Source: Streptomyces sp. TG1A-8 (GTDB lineage: Bacteria > Actinomycetota > Actinomycetes > Streptomycetales > Streptomycetaceae). Taken from it: a stretch of 64,000 nucleotides of DNA. Position numbers and translations under genes: made by a program. The stretch spans positions 3,658,001 to 3,722,000 of the forward strand of contig NZ_JASTLB010000001.1 in NCBI RefSeq assembly GCF_030499535.1, in the 5' to 3' direction. Below the pieces are notes generated by a model, which ran no database searches, was not told the origin of the DNA, and saw nothing but the letters and a program-made list of their open reading frames with translations. Of the stretch, positions 8,663-15,704 are shown in pieces; within the stretch, counting starts at the first letter, position 1; each line of letters begins with the position of its first letter.

Positions 8663-10452
8663 CGGCGCGGGCGGCGGCGCGCAGGCGGGCGGAGCCCGCC
8701 TCCCCGGGCGGGGGCGAACGGCTGGTCACCGTGGCGGGGAACGGCACCGCCGGGTGCGCCGGGGACGGCCGGCCGGCGCCGGAGGGGCAGCTGGCCTTCC
8801 CCGCGGACGTGGCCGTGGGGGGCGGGTCGGTGTTCATCGCCGACCATGCCAACCACCGGGTCCGCCGGATCGACGGTTCCGGCGTGCTGACGACGGTCGC
8901 CGGGGACGGGCTGCGGGGCTTCGCCGGGGACGGCTCGGAGGCGGTGCGGGCCCGCCTGGGCTTCCCGTCCGCCCTCGCGGTCGACGCGGACGGGGGCGTG
9001 TTCATCGCCGACGAGATGAACCACCGGGTCCGCCGGATCGACCCCTCGGGCGTCATCGGCACGGTCGCGGGGGACGGCTCGCGCGGCGGCGACGGCGACG
9101 GCGGTCCCGCCGGCCGTGCCCGGCTGGACGCCCCGTGCGCCCTGGCCGTGGACGGCGCCGGAACCCTGTACGTCGGCGAGGCGGGCGGCTCCAGGGTGCG
9201 CCGGATCGACGGCGACGGAGTCATCAGCACGGTCGTCGCGGCGTCCGGACGGTCCACGGACCCGGGCACGGCCGACGCCGGCGCGGCGTTCCTGCCCGCG
9301 GGCCTGGCGACCGACGGGGCGGGGCGGCTGTACATCGCCGACCCGGTGGGCCGCCGGGTGCTGCTGCTGGACACGGACGGCACGCTTGGGGTGCAGGCGG
9401 GTCCGCCGGACGGGAGTGACTGCGCCACGACGGTCGACTGGGGCGCCCCGTGCGCGGTGGCCCTGGACGCCGAGGGGGCCCTCCACGTCGCCGACATGAC
9501 CGGGCACCGCGTGTGGAGGCTGGCCGGCGGACCGGCCCGGGTCGTCGCCGGACCGGAGCCGGCGGCCGGGGCCGGCGGGGTGGGTGCGGCGGCCGGGGCC
9601 GGTGCCGCGGCGGACCCCGGGGCCGGTGATCCGCTCGCCTATCCGTGCGGTCTCGCCGTCGACCCCGCCGGGCGGCTGCTCGTCGCGGACAACTTCCACC
9701 ACCGCATCGCGGCACTGCCCCTGGCCGCGCCCCCTTCCCCGGCCGCCGGGCCGGAGCCGGAACCTGGGCCGGGACCTGGGACGGAGCCGGGGCCTGGGAC
9801 GGAGCCGGGGCCTGGGCCGGAACCTGGGCCGGAGCCGGAGACGGGGACAGAGCCGGGACCCGAACGGCAAGCCGAACCTGGACCGGAGCCAGGACCGGGC
9901 CCAGAGCCGGGACCCGAAGGGCAGGCCGGGCCGGAGCCGGAAGCCCCGCGGGAAACGGGACCCGTGCCCGGCCGCGGGCCCGGCACCACCCAGGGCGGCG
10001 GGGAGGGGGACGGAGCCACCGCCCCGGCCGCACGGCTGCTGGTGCGCCAGGAGGTCGGGGTGGAGGTCCCGCGCAGCGGCAGCGAGCTGCTGCACGTACG
10101 GGTCTCGTCCACCGACGCCTGGGCTCCCGGACGCGTCGAGCACCGCTTCACCGCTCCGACGGGCCTCGTCTTCGACGGCCGGGCGACGTGCGCGTACTAC
10201 CGCGTCGACGGCTCCGTGATCGCCGCCCCGGAGCCGGCGGCAGCGGTGGGCGAGGGGGGCAGGTCGTTGTCCGTGACGGACGAACCCCGTCTGAACACCC
10301 CCGGCAACCCGGCGGCGGCCCTGGTCTACACCCTCGGTGTCCGGGCCCTGCCGGATGCCGGTCCCGGCCGGTACACCGACGGGCGAGCGGTGATCGCGGG
10401 ACAGCCGGGAACGCGCCTGAGGGCGAGTGTCCTCGGGGACGAGGAGGACTAG
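8659..10452 (+). CDS. NHL-repeat beta-propeller protein with C-terminal beta-rich domain
   Basis: Predicted protein of 597 residues. Residues about 22-355 hold six NHL-type repeats (for example ADHANHRVRRIDGSG, ADEMNHRVRRIDPSG, ADNFHHRIAALPL), forming a propeller used for protein or ligand binding. Residues about 358-455 are a low-complexity linker of Pro-Gly-Glu repeats. Residues about 459-597 form a separate domain containing APTGLVFDG and PGRYTDG and ending DEED. The same domain makes up the small protein at 14184-14654. No signal peptide is seen from the GTG at 8659, which overlaps the leader ORF; an upstream in-frame ATG at 8538 lacks a ribosome site. The protein appears to be a binding partner in the cluster rather than an enzyme. 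Confidence 0.75.
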   Translation: MTARAAARRRAEPASPGGGERLVTVAGNGTAGCAGDGRPAPEGQLAFPADVAVGGGSVFIADHANHRVRRIDGSGVLTTVAGDGLRGFAGDGSEAVRARLGFPSALAVDADGGVFIADEMNHRVRRIDPSGVIGTVAGDGSRGGDGDGGPAGRARLDAPCALAVDGAGTLYVGEAGGSRVRRIDGDGVISTVVAASGRSTDPGTADAGAAFLPAGLATDGAGRLYIADPVGRRVLLLDTDGTLGVQAGPPDGSDCATTVDWGAPCAVALDAEGALHVADMTGHRVWRLAGGPARVVAGPEPAAGAGGVGAAAGAGAAADPGAGDPLAYPCGLAVDPAGRLLVADNFHHRIAALPLAAPPSPAAGPEPEPGPGPGTEPGPGTEPGPGPEPGPEPETGTEPGPERQAEPGPEPGPGPEPGPEGQAGPEPEAPRETGPVPGRGPGTTQGGGEGDGATAPAARLLVRQEVGVEVPRSGSELLHVRVSSTDAWAPGRVEHRFTAPTGLVFDGRATCAYYRVDGSVIAAPEPAAAVGEGGRSLSVTDEPRLNTPGNPAAALVYTLGVRALPDAGPGRYTDGRAVIAGQPGTRLRASVLGDEED

Positions 10453-10609
10453 GCGGGACAACAGCGCGGGGCCGGTGGCGGACCGGCGCGGGAGCGCGGA
10501 CCGTCCGCGGCGCGCCGGCCACCGCACACCGTTCTTCGCAGCTTCAAGCTCCGAGTACGGAAGTAAACGTTTCTGTGTTCCCTGGTCACCCGTCCGAACG
10601 TTACTGCAT

Positions 10610-10638
10610 GTGACAAGTCGACAACTTTGGGTTAGCGT
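10610..10638 (+). promoter_or_regulatory. Promoter of the CrtC-like gene, probably giving a leaderless mRNA
   Basis: -35 GTGACA at 10610-10615, a 17-base spacer, and -10 TAGCGT at 10633-10638, fitting the HrdB-type pattern TTGACR/TAGRRT. Transcription would begin next to the GTG at 10646. The region is unusually AT-rich for this window. Confidence 0.55.
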
Positions 10639-10645
10639 TCGAAAT

Positions 10646-11731
10646 GTGTCCACGCCAACCCTCCCGAGGCTCGGGCCTCCCGGCCCCTTCCCGCGTGCCC
10701 CGCTCACCCATCCGCTGGACCGCAAGTGGCTGCACTACGCGTTCCTCTCCCGGTGCGGCCGGCAGGCCCTGATCGCCAACCTGTCCGTCCTGGGATCCTC
10801 CGCCGGCGCGGTCCTCGCGGACCCGGGCGCGCCGGTCACCGGGCGGCGCAGCGGCACCGGCACGGCGGCCGAGGGACAGCACATGGCGATCCTCCTCGTC
10901 TACAAGGAGGGGGACGGCTGGAGTTCGACGCAGTTCAACGCCGATCAGCCCGAAGTGCCCTGGTCGGCGTTCCGCTTGCCGCATCCGCGGGGCGAGGCCG
11001 GCGCATTCCGGGTGGCGGCCCGGTCGGGGGCGCCGGCGGTCGACGTGCGGCTGACCCGGACCGGAAACCCCTGCACCTCGCAGTGCGCGCCCTTCGGCGA
11101 GGACGAGTACCTGCGGTGGCAGTCGGAGCCCGGCGTCCTGGGCGGGGGCACCCTGCGGCACGGCGACGGCACGGCCACGGACACGGACCTGCTGGGTTAC
11201 CACGAGCGGGTGCGCGGCCGGTGGTCCTGGCCCACGCTGGGCGGCTGGGTGTTCGGGTTCGTCAACGACCCCTCCGGCCCCGTAGGGACCGCCCCGCCCT
11301 CGGCGGTGGTCTTCACCCTGATCCAGCCCGCGCGCCCGGCGGACGCGGCCAACGGTTCGGTGATGCTGTGGCGCGACGGGCGCATGATCCGTCACTTCCC
11401 GCGCCGCACCCTGCGGGTCGCGGTCGACGGCAGCCTGGACCGCGACCGGGTGGCGATGGTGCCACCGCTGGCGGACGTGCTGGGCACCCCGCCGATGGCC
11501 GCGGTCCCGGGCCGGCTGCTGATCACCGCCCGGCTCGGCGACGACCGGCTCGTCCTCGACTTCGCCTCGCGCACGGCGGGCCGGATCGCCAACCCGTCCG
11601 AGACGAGCCTGCACCCGTTCAGCGTGCACGAGACCCTCGGCCCGTGCACGGTGGAGGGCCGGGTCGGCGGGCGCCGCATCGGCTTCCGCACCACGGGCAT
11701 CGTGGAGTTCGCGGGCGGTGCCCGTGACTGA
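10646..11731 (+). CDS. CrtC/AttH-like (lipocalin-type) protein, possible isoprenoid-modifying enzyme
   Basis: Protein of 361 residues. The N-terminal HPLDRKWLHYAFLS resembles the opening of carotenoid 1,2-hydratase (CrtC)/AttH-like proteins. The C-terminal VEGRVGGRRIGFRTTGIVEF resembles the family's closing GxxxG...G...EF strand. The two halves look like two lipocalin-type beta barrels. Family members hydrate or cyclise isoprenoid chains, and the next gene encodes a polyprenyl synthase, so a role on an isoprenoid product is reasonable. The assignment is from motif memory and not certain. The GTG at 10646 sits 8 bases after a -10 box, with no ribosome site, which suggests leaderless translation. 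The stop overlaps the next gene by 8-14 bases. Confidence 0.6.
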   Translation: MSTPTLPRLGPPGPFPRAPLTHPLDRKWLHYAFLSRCGRQALIANLSVLGSSAGAVLADPGAPVTGRRSGTGTAAEGQHMAILLVYKEGDGWSSTQFNADQPEVPWSAFRLPHPRGEAGAFRVAARSGAPAVDVRLTRTGNPCTSQCAPFGEDEYLRWQSEPGVLGGGTLRHGDGTATDTDLLGYHERVRGRWSWPTLGGWVFGFVNDPSGPVGTAPPSAVVFTLIQPARPADAANGSVMLWRDGRMIRHFPRRTLRVAVDGSLDRDRVAMVPPLADVLGTPPMAAVPGRLLITARLGDDRLVLDFASRTAGRIANPSETSLHPFSVHETLGPCTVEGRVGGRRIGFRTTGIVEFAGGARD

Positions 11732-13376
11732 GACCGTGCCCGCGTTCACGGGTGCCCGGCTGCTGGACGAGACCGTCGCCGCCCTGTCCGACCGGGCGCC
11801 GGCCATCCTCGCCACCGCCGCCGACCAGCTGCGCGGCATCCGGCTCGGCCTGCACTTCAACGACGGCAGTCACGCCACGCTCACGGCGCGGCACAGCCGT
11901 GTCGTCGTGCACCGGGACCGCTGCCGGGATCCCGACGTCGAGGTCGCCTTCGACAACCGCGCGATGAACCTGCTGTTCGACCTCCAGCACCCGCCCGTCG
12001 GCCAGGTCCTGCCCGACAGCCTGGACGTCCGCGGCTCCCAGGAGGACGTCCTCGCCGTGTGGCGGGCCTTCGCGCTGCTGTCCCAGCGCGCGGCGGGCCT
12101 GCGCAGCGTGCAGGAGCTCTGGGGCGCCTACCGCGAACAGGCTCCCCGGCTGTGGGGCGGTGCGGCACCGTCCGTCCGGGAACCGGCCGGCGAGCCGGTG
12201 GACTGGACGGCGCTGGACTTCCTCGCCCGGCGCTCCCCCGAGGACGCGCCCGCCCCGCCCGCACTGGTCGGCGACACCACCGTCCAGGCCCCGCGCCTGC
12301 TGTGGGACGGCCGCACCAGCACCAGTTGGTCGCTGGAGGATCCCGTCCGCGACGCGGACCTGATGGAGACCATGCGCCGGTGCCGGACCCGCACCAACGA
12401 GGAGATCGAACGGCTGCTGCCGGACCGCGAGCCGCGCGCCGAGCTGTACGACCTCATGCGTTCCTACCCCGCCCGGCAGGGCAAGGGCCTGCGGCCCACC
12501 CTGACCATCGCGGCCTGCGCCGCCTTCGGCGGGCGCCCCGACGACGCCGTGCGCGCCGCCGCCGCGCTGGAGCTGTTCCACAACGGCTTCCTCGTCCACG
12601 ACGACATCGCCGACGAGTCCACCCACCGGCGCGGCCTGCCCACCATGCACGAGGAACACGGCCCGGGCCTGGCCGTCAACGTCGGCGACGGGCTGAACCT
12701 GCTCGCCGTCGACGCCGTCCTGTCCAACCTGGAGACCCTCGGCCTGGCCCGCACCCTCGGCCTCATCCACGAGACGATGCACATGTGCCGGGAGTCCATC
12801 GAGGGCCAGGCCATGGAGCTGGGCTGGATCCGCCACGACGTCGTCCCCGAAGGCGACGACGCCTACTTCATGATGAGCACCAAGAAGACCGGCTGGTACA
12901 CCTGCATCAGCCCGTGCCGCATCGGCGCCGTCTGCGCCGGCGTCACCGACCCGGCCGTACTGGGCCGGTTCGACGAGGCGTTCCGCCTGATCGGCATCGC
13001 CTTCCAGATCCAGGACGACATCCTGAACCTGGTGGGCGAGGAGGCCCTCTACGGCAAGGAACCCCTCGGCGACCTGCTCGAAGGCAAGCGCACGGTGATG
13101 CTGATCCACCTCTTCCGCACCGCGTACGCCCACGAGCGGGCGCGCCTCCTGGAGATCCTGCGCCGGCGCCGTACCGACAAGACCCAGCAGCACGCCGAGG
13201 AGCTGCTCGCCGCCATGCGGCGGCACGGCTCCATCGAATACGCCACCGACCTCGCCGACCGGCTCGCCGCCGAGGGGATCGCGCGCTTCGAAGACGACCT
13301 GCGCGTCATCCCCGAGAACGAAGGCAAAGCCGTCCTGAGGCAGACCGCCCACTACGTCACCTCAAGGCCACTGTGA
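11718..13376 (+). CDS. SCP2-like domain fused to trans-polyprenyl diphosphate synthase
   Basis: Protein of 552 residues. Residues about 18-120 look like an SCP2 (sterol carrier)-type lipid-binding domain (HFNDGSHATLTARH, then DPDVEVAFDN). Residues about 215-545 are a trans-isoprenyl diphosphate synthase with GKGLRPTL, the first Asp-rich motif DDIADESTHRRG (from D295), and the product-binding KKTGWYT. The second motif is DDILN (433-437) in place of DDxxD. It should condense isopentenyl diphosphate with an allylic diphosphate; the chain length cannot be read by eye. The N-terminal fusion is unusual and could hold the lipid product or substrate. The start is GTG 11718 or GTG 11724. It is coupled to the next gene by a GTGA overlap. 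Confidence 0.8.
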   Translation: MPVTETVPAFTGARLLDETVAALSDRAPAILATAADQLRGIRLGLHFNDGSHATLTARHSRVVVHRDRCRDPDVEVAFDNRAMNLLFDLQHPPVGQVLPDSLDVRGSQEDVLAVWRAFALLSQRAAGLRSVQELWGAYREQAPRLWGGAAPSVREPAGEPVDWTALDFLARRSPEDAPAPPALVGDTTVQAPRLLWDGRTSTSWSLEDPVRDADLMETMRRCRTRTNEEIERLLPDREPRAELYDLMRSYPARQGKGLRPTLTIAACAAFGGRPDDAVRAAAALELFHNGFLVHDDIADESTHRRGLPTMHEEHGPGLAVNVGDGLNLLAVDAVLSNLETLGLARTLGLIHETMHMCRESIEGQAMELGWIRHDVVPEGDDAYFMMSTKKTGWYTCISPCRIGAVCAGVTDPAVLGRFDEAFRLIGIAFQIQDDILNLVGEEALYGKEPLGDLLEGKRTVMLIHLFRTAYAHERARLLEILRRRRTDKTQQHAEELLAAMRRHGSIEYATDLADRLAAEGIARFEDDLRVIPENEGKAVLRQTAHYVTSRPL

Positions 13377-14083
13377 CCACCACCGCACCACCGCCGACCG
13401 ATCCCACCGCCACCGACCCGCTGACGCCGACCGACCACCGGGCCTTCGCCTTCCTCGGCCAGGTCAACGGCTGCCTGCGCCAGTGCCTGTGCACCCTGGC
13501 CCGGCACGGCGTGGCCCTGCGCCTGCGCGAGCCCGCGCGCGCCCGCCTCCTGCTCGACACGGTCCGGCCCTGGCCCCTCTACAAGGGCGGCCAGTTCCTC
13601 TTCGACCTCATGGAGTGGGAGGACCTCATGGTCGACGGCGACCCCCCGCCCCTGATGCCCGGCGAACGGATCGCCGCCGCCTGCGTGCTGCCCGTGCAGT
13701 GGCTCGCCGCCGCCACCGCGGAGGAGCCCGCCGCGACGAGCCTGCTCCCCGGCCAGCGCACCGCCGCCGCCCTGGACCTGCCCGTGCGCCTGCTGGCCAT
13801 CACCGCCCGCGCCGCCCTCCAGGGCGCCGCGCAGGACCTCACCGACCTGCTCGGCGCCCCCGCTCCCCGGGACGGGGCGGGCACGGACGCCGGACAGGGC
13901 ACCGCCCCGGGCGCCGACGCCGAGGCCGGGGGCCCCGACGACGAACCGCCTCCCCTGGAGGCGGGGTTCTACCTCTACGAGGACATCGTCCTCGGCGCCC
14001 TCGTCGTCCTCGGCCCGCTCCTGGCCGGCCACGCGCCCGCCGCCACCGAGCCCCCCGCCCAGGCCCCTCCGGGCCCGTCCTAA
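13373..14083 (+). CDS. Hypothetical protein of the isoprenoid cluster
   Basis: Protein of 236 residues, not recognised. The Thr/Pro-rich head is followed by a helical domain at about 20-150 (FLGQVNGCLRQCLCTLARHG, then WPLYKGGQFLFDLMEWEDLM). A Gly/Asp-rich linker comes next, then a hydrophobic C-terminal helix (EDIVLGALVVLGPLLAG), possibly membrane-associated. The GTG at 13373-13375 overlaps the polyprenyl synthase stop as GTGA, so the two are translated together. Co-translation suggests a partner or membrane adaptor of the synthase, which is inference. Confidence 0.65.
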   Translation: MTTTAPPPTDPTATDPLTPTDHRAFAFLGQVNGCLRQCLCTLARHGVALRLREPARARLLLDTVRPWPLYKGGQFLFDLMEWEDLMVDGDPPPLMPGERIAAACVLPVQWLAAATAEEPAATSLLPGQRTAAALDLPVRLLAITARAALQGAAQDLTDLLGAPAPRDGAGTDAGQGTAPGADAEAGGPDDEPPPLEAGFYLYEDIVLGALVVLGPLLAGHAPAATEPPAQAPPGPS

Positions 14084-14183
14084 GAGGTCCGTCCCGATCC
14101 GGACTGCCTCCGGGCGAGCCCGCCCCAAGCCCGCCACCGGCGCATCCGCCCGCGCGGACACCCCCGCCCAGAGAAGGGAAACC

Positions 14184-14654
14184 ATGGCCACGCAGACCCA
14201 GGCCCCCGTCGAACCGGGATCCGAGAAGAAGCTGTACCTCCTCCAGCAGGGCATCGTCGAGGACGCACCCGGCGGAGTGCCCGCCCACCTCAGCTTCGGT
14301 GCGCTGAGCACCGTCCCGGAGCCGGTGAACCCCGGCGACATCACCTTCACCCTCAAGGCCCCCACGGGCTTCGCGTTCACCGGCTGGCTCTCCTGGGCCT
14401 ACCACGACGTCAGCACGCTCCAGGCGAAGGGCAACCTGAAGACCACCCAGGGCGAGCTGTCCGACGGAGGCCGCAAGCTGACCTTCACCCACAACCCGCA
14501 CCTGTCCACCAACCAGGAGTGCCTGGGCTACGCGGCCCAGGTCACCGCCGTCGACGGCGCGACGCCGGGCCGCTACACCGACGGAGAGCTCCGCGTGGGC
14601 ACCGCCAACCCCGTCAAACTCAAGGGACGCGTGCTCGATCCCGACGAGGACTGA
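14184..14654 (+). CDS. Small beta-rich protein homologous to the C-terminal domain of the NHL protein
   Basis: Protein of 156 residues with no signal peptide. From residue about 17 it aligns by eye with the C-terminal domain of the NHL-repeat protein encoded at 8659-10452. Shared positions include LLxxQ, PG, APTGxxFxG, a Tyr in the following strand, DGGRKL/EGGRSL, Y..xV.A, PGRYTDG and a final VLxDxDEED/DEED. The ATG at 14184 has the ribosome site GAGAAGGG. I do not recognise the domain; the alternation of polar and hydrophobic residues suggests an all-beta fold. As last gene of the cluster it may interact with the NHL protein or bind the same ligand. Confidence 0.7.
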   Translation: MATQTQAPVEPGSEKKLYLLQQGIVEDAPGGVPAHLSFGALSTVPEPVNPGDITFTLKAPTGFAFTGWLSWAYHDVSTLQAKGNLKTTQGELSDGGRKLTFTHNPHLSTNQECLGYAAQVTAVDGATPGRYTDGELRVGTANPVKLKGRVLDPDED

Positions 14655-14667
14655 TCCCCACCGGGCG

Positions 14668-14712
14668 AAAAAGACCCCTCCGGCCGCGTTTTCGCAGGCC
14701 GGAGGGGTCTTG
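14668..14712. terminator. Bidirectional terminator between the cluster and tRNA-Ala
   Basis: Hairpin with arms aagacccctccggcc and ggccggaggggtctt around a 11-base loop. A-rich and T-containing flanks allow it to act for the plus-strand cluster and the minus-strand tRNA. Confidence 0.8.
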
Positions 14713-14717
14713 GTGTG

Positions 14718-14790
14718 TGGAGCCTAGGGGAGTCGAACCCCTGACATCCGCCATGCAAAGACGGCGCTCTACCAACTGAGCTAAGGCCCC
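14718..14790 (-). tRNA. tRNA-Ala (anticodon TGC)
   Basis: The minus strand folds as a 73-base tRNA with acceptor GGGGCCT/AGGCTCC, D-arm TAGCTCAGTTGGTAGAGC, anticodon loop CTTTGCATG (TGC) and T-arm GGGGTTCGACTCCCC. The G3:U70 pair that identifies alanine tRNA is present and the discriminator is A. CCA is not encoded. Its 3' end faces the accessory cluster. Confidence 0.96.
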
Positions 14791-14921
14791 GGAACCACGG
14801 CACCGGCCGGAAGAACCGCGTACCGGTGCGTGCCGCAGACCAGAGTACCGGGTCATCCCCCGTATCCCGCAAAAAGAGGGGACTCCCCGTCGATGACCAC
14901 GCTCCGTAAGATGCTCGGCGT

Positions 14922-14939
14922 GGTTCGCTACCGCGAACC
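14922..14939. promoter_or_regulatory. Inverted repeat upstream of the HTH gene
   Basis: Perfect 7-bp arms GGTTCGC and GCGAACC around tacc, 33 bases before the HTH start and just after a -10-like TAAGAT (14907-14912). It could be the regulator's own operator. Confidence 0.4.
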
Positions 14940-14971
14940 GCGGTATTCAGGGGAAGCGATGGGGAGACGCA

Positions 14972-15520
14972 ATGGACGCCGCACAGCAGGAAGCCACCGC
15001 GAGAGCGCGGGAGCTGCAGCGGAACTGGTACGGGGAGCCGTTGGGGGCGCTCTTCCGTAAGCTCATCGAGGATCTCGGGCTCAACCAGGCCCGTCTCGCG
15101 GCGGTGCTGGGGCTGTCCGCCCCGATGCTGTCGCAGCTGATGAGCGGCCAGCGGGCGAAGATCGGCAATCCCGCGGTGGTCCAGCGGGTGCAACTGCTGC
15201 AGGAGCTGGCGGCACAGGTGGCGGACGGCAGTGTCAGCGCGGCCGAGGCGACCGAGCGCATGGACGAGATCAAGAAGTCCCAGGGAGGCTCGGTGCTCAG
15301 CAACACCACGCACACGACGCTCGGTTCGGGCGCGCCCACCGTCAAGCGGGTCGTGCGCGAGATCCAGTCGCTGCTGCGCTCGGTGGCCGCCGCGGGCGAC
15401 ATCATCGACGCCGCCGACTCCCTCGCCCCGAGCCACCCCGAACTGGCCGAGTTCCTGCGCGTCTACGGTGCCGGACGCACCGCCGACGCGGTCGCGCACT
15501 ACCAGTCCCACCAGAACTGA
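14972..15520 (+). CDS. XRE-like helix-turn-helix DNA-binding protein
   Basis: Protein of 182 residues. A helix-turn-helix lies at about 28-62 (KLIEDLGLNQARLAAVLGLS, then PMLSQLMSG). A helical C-terminal part follows (about 120-178), which may serve for dimerisation. It is probably a repressor or nucleoid-type regulator. This gene and the adjacent kinase gene are kept together in other Streptomyces genomes near gyrA (from memory). The ATG at 14972 follows GGGGAGACGCA. A short inverted repeat in the leader suggests autoregulation. Confidence 0.8.
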   Translation: MDAAQQEATARARELQRNWYGEPLGALFRKLIEDLGLNQARLAAVLGLSAPMLSQLMSGQRAKIGNPAVVQRVQLLQELAAQVADGSVSAAEATERMDEIKKSQGGSVLSNTTHTTLGSGAPTVKRVVREIQSLLRSVAAAGDIIDAADSLAPSHPELAEFLRVYGAGRTADAVAHYQSHQN

Positions 15521-15704
15521 CCCCGCGGGCCGGTTCCCGGAGGGGGTCCGGGAACCGGACCGGGGGCGCCGTGTCCGTCGTCAGCGGTGTCCGTCGTCAG
15601 CGGTATCCCCCGTCGTCGGGGGGAAAGCACGTCATGGGGGAAGCAAGGGGAGCAGGGCCCCCGGCTGGGCCGGGGGACCCGAGGGGGAGGGGTGTCGGAC
15701 GGGC

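Noticed and set aside
9760..9960. Tandem repeats ggagccggggcctggg in DNA, as a possible satellite or array
   Set aside because: They encode the Pro-Gly-Glu linker of the NHL protein; irregular units, no spacers, not a CRISPR.
14654..14790. Attachment-site duplication of the tRNA-Ala 3' end as proof of an integrated element
   Set aside because: No second copy of the tRNA end and no integrase gene was found in the window.
15231..15704. Upstream extension of the kinase gene
   Set aside because: It overlaps the HTH gene in another frame, and the kinase fold begins right after ATG 15705.
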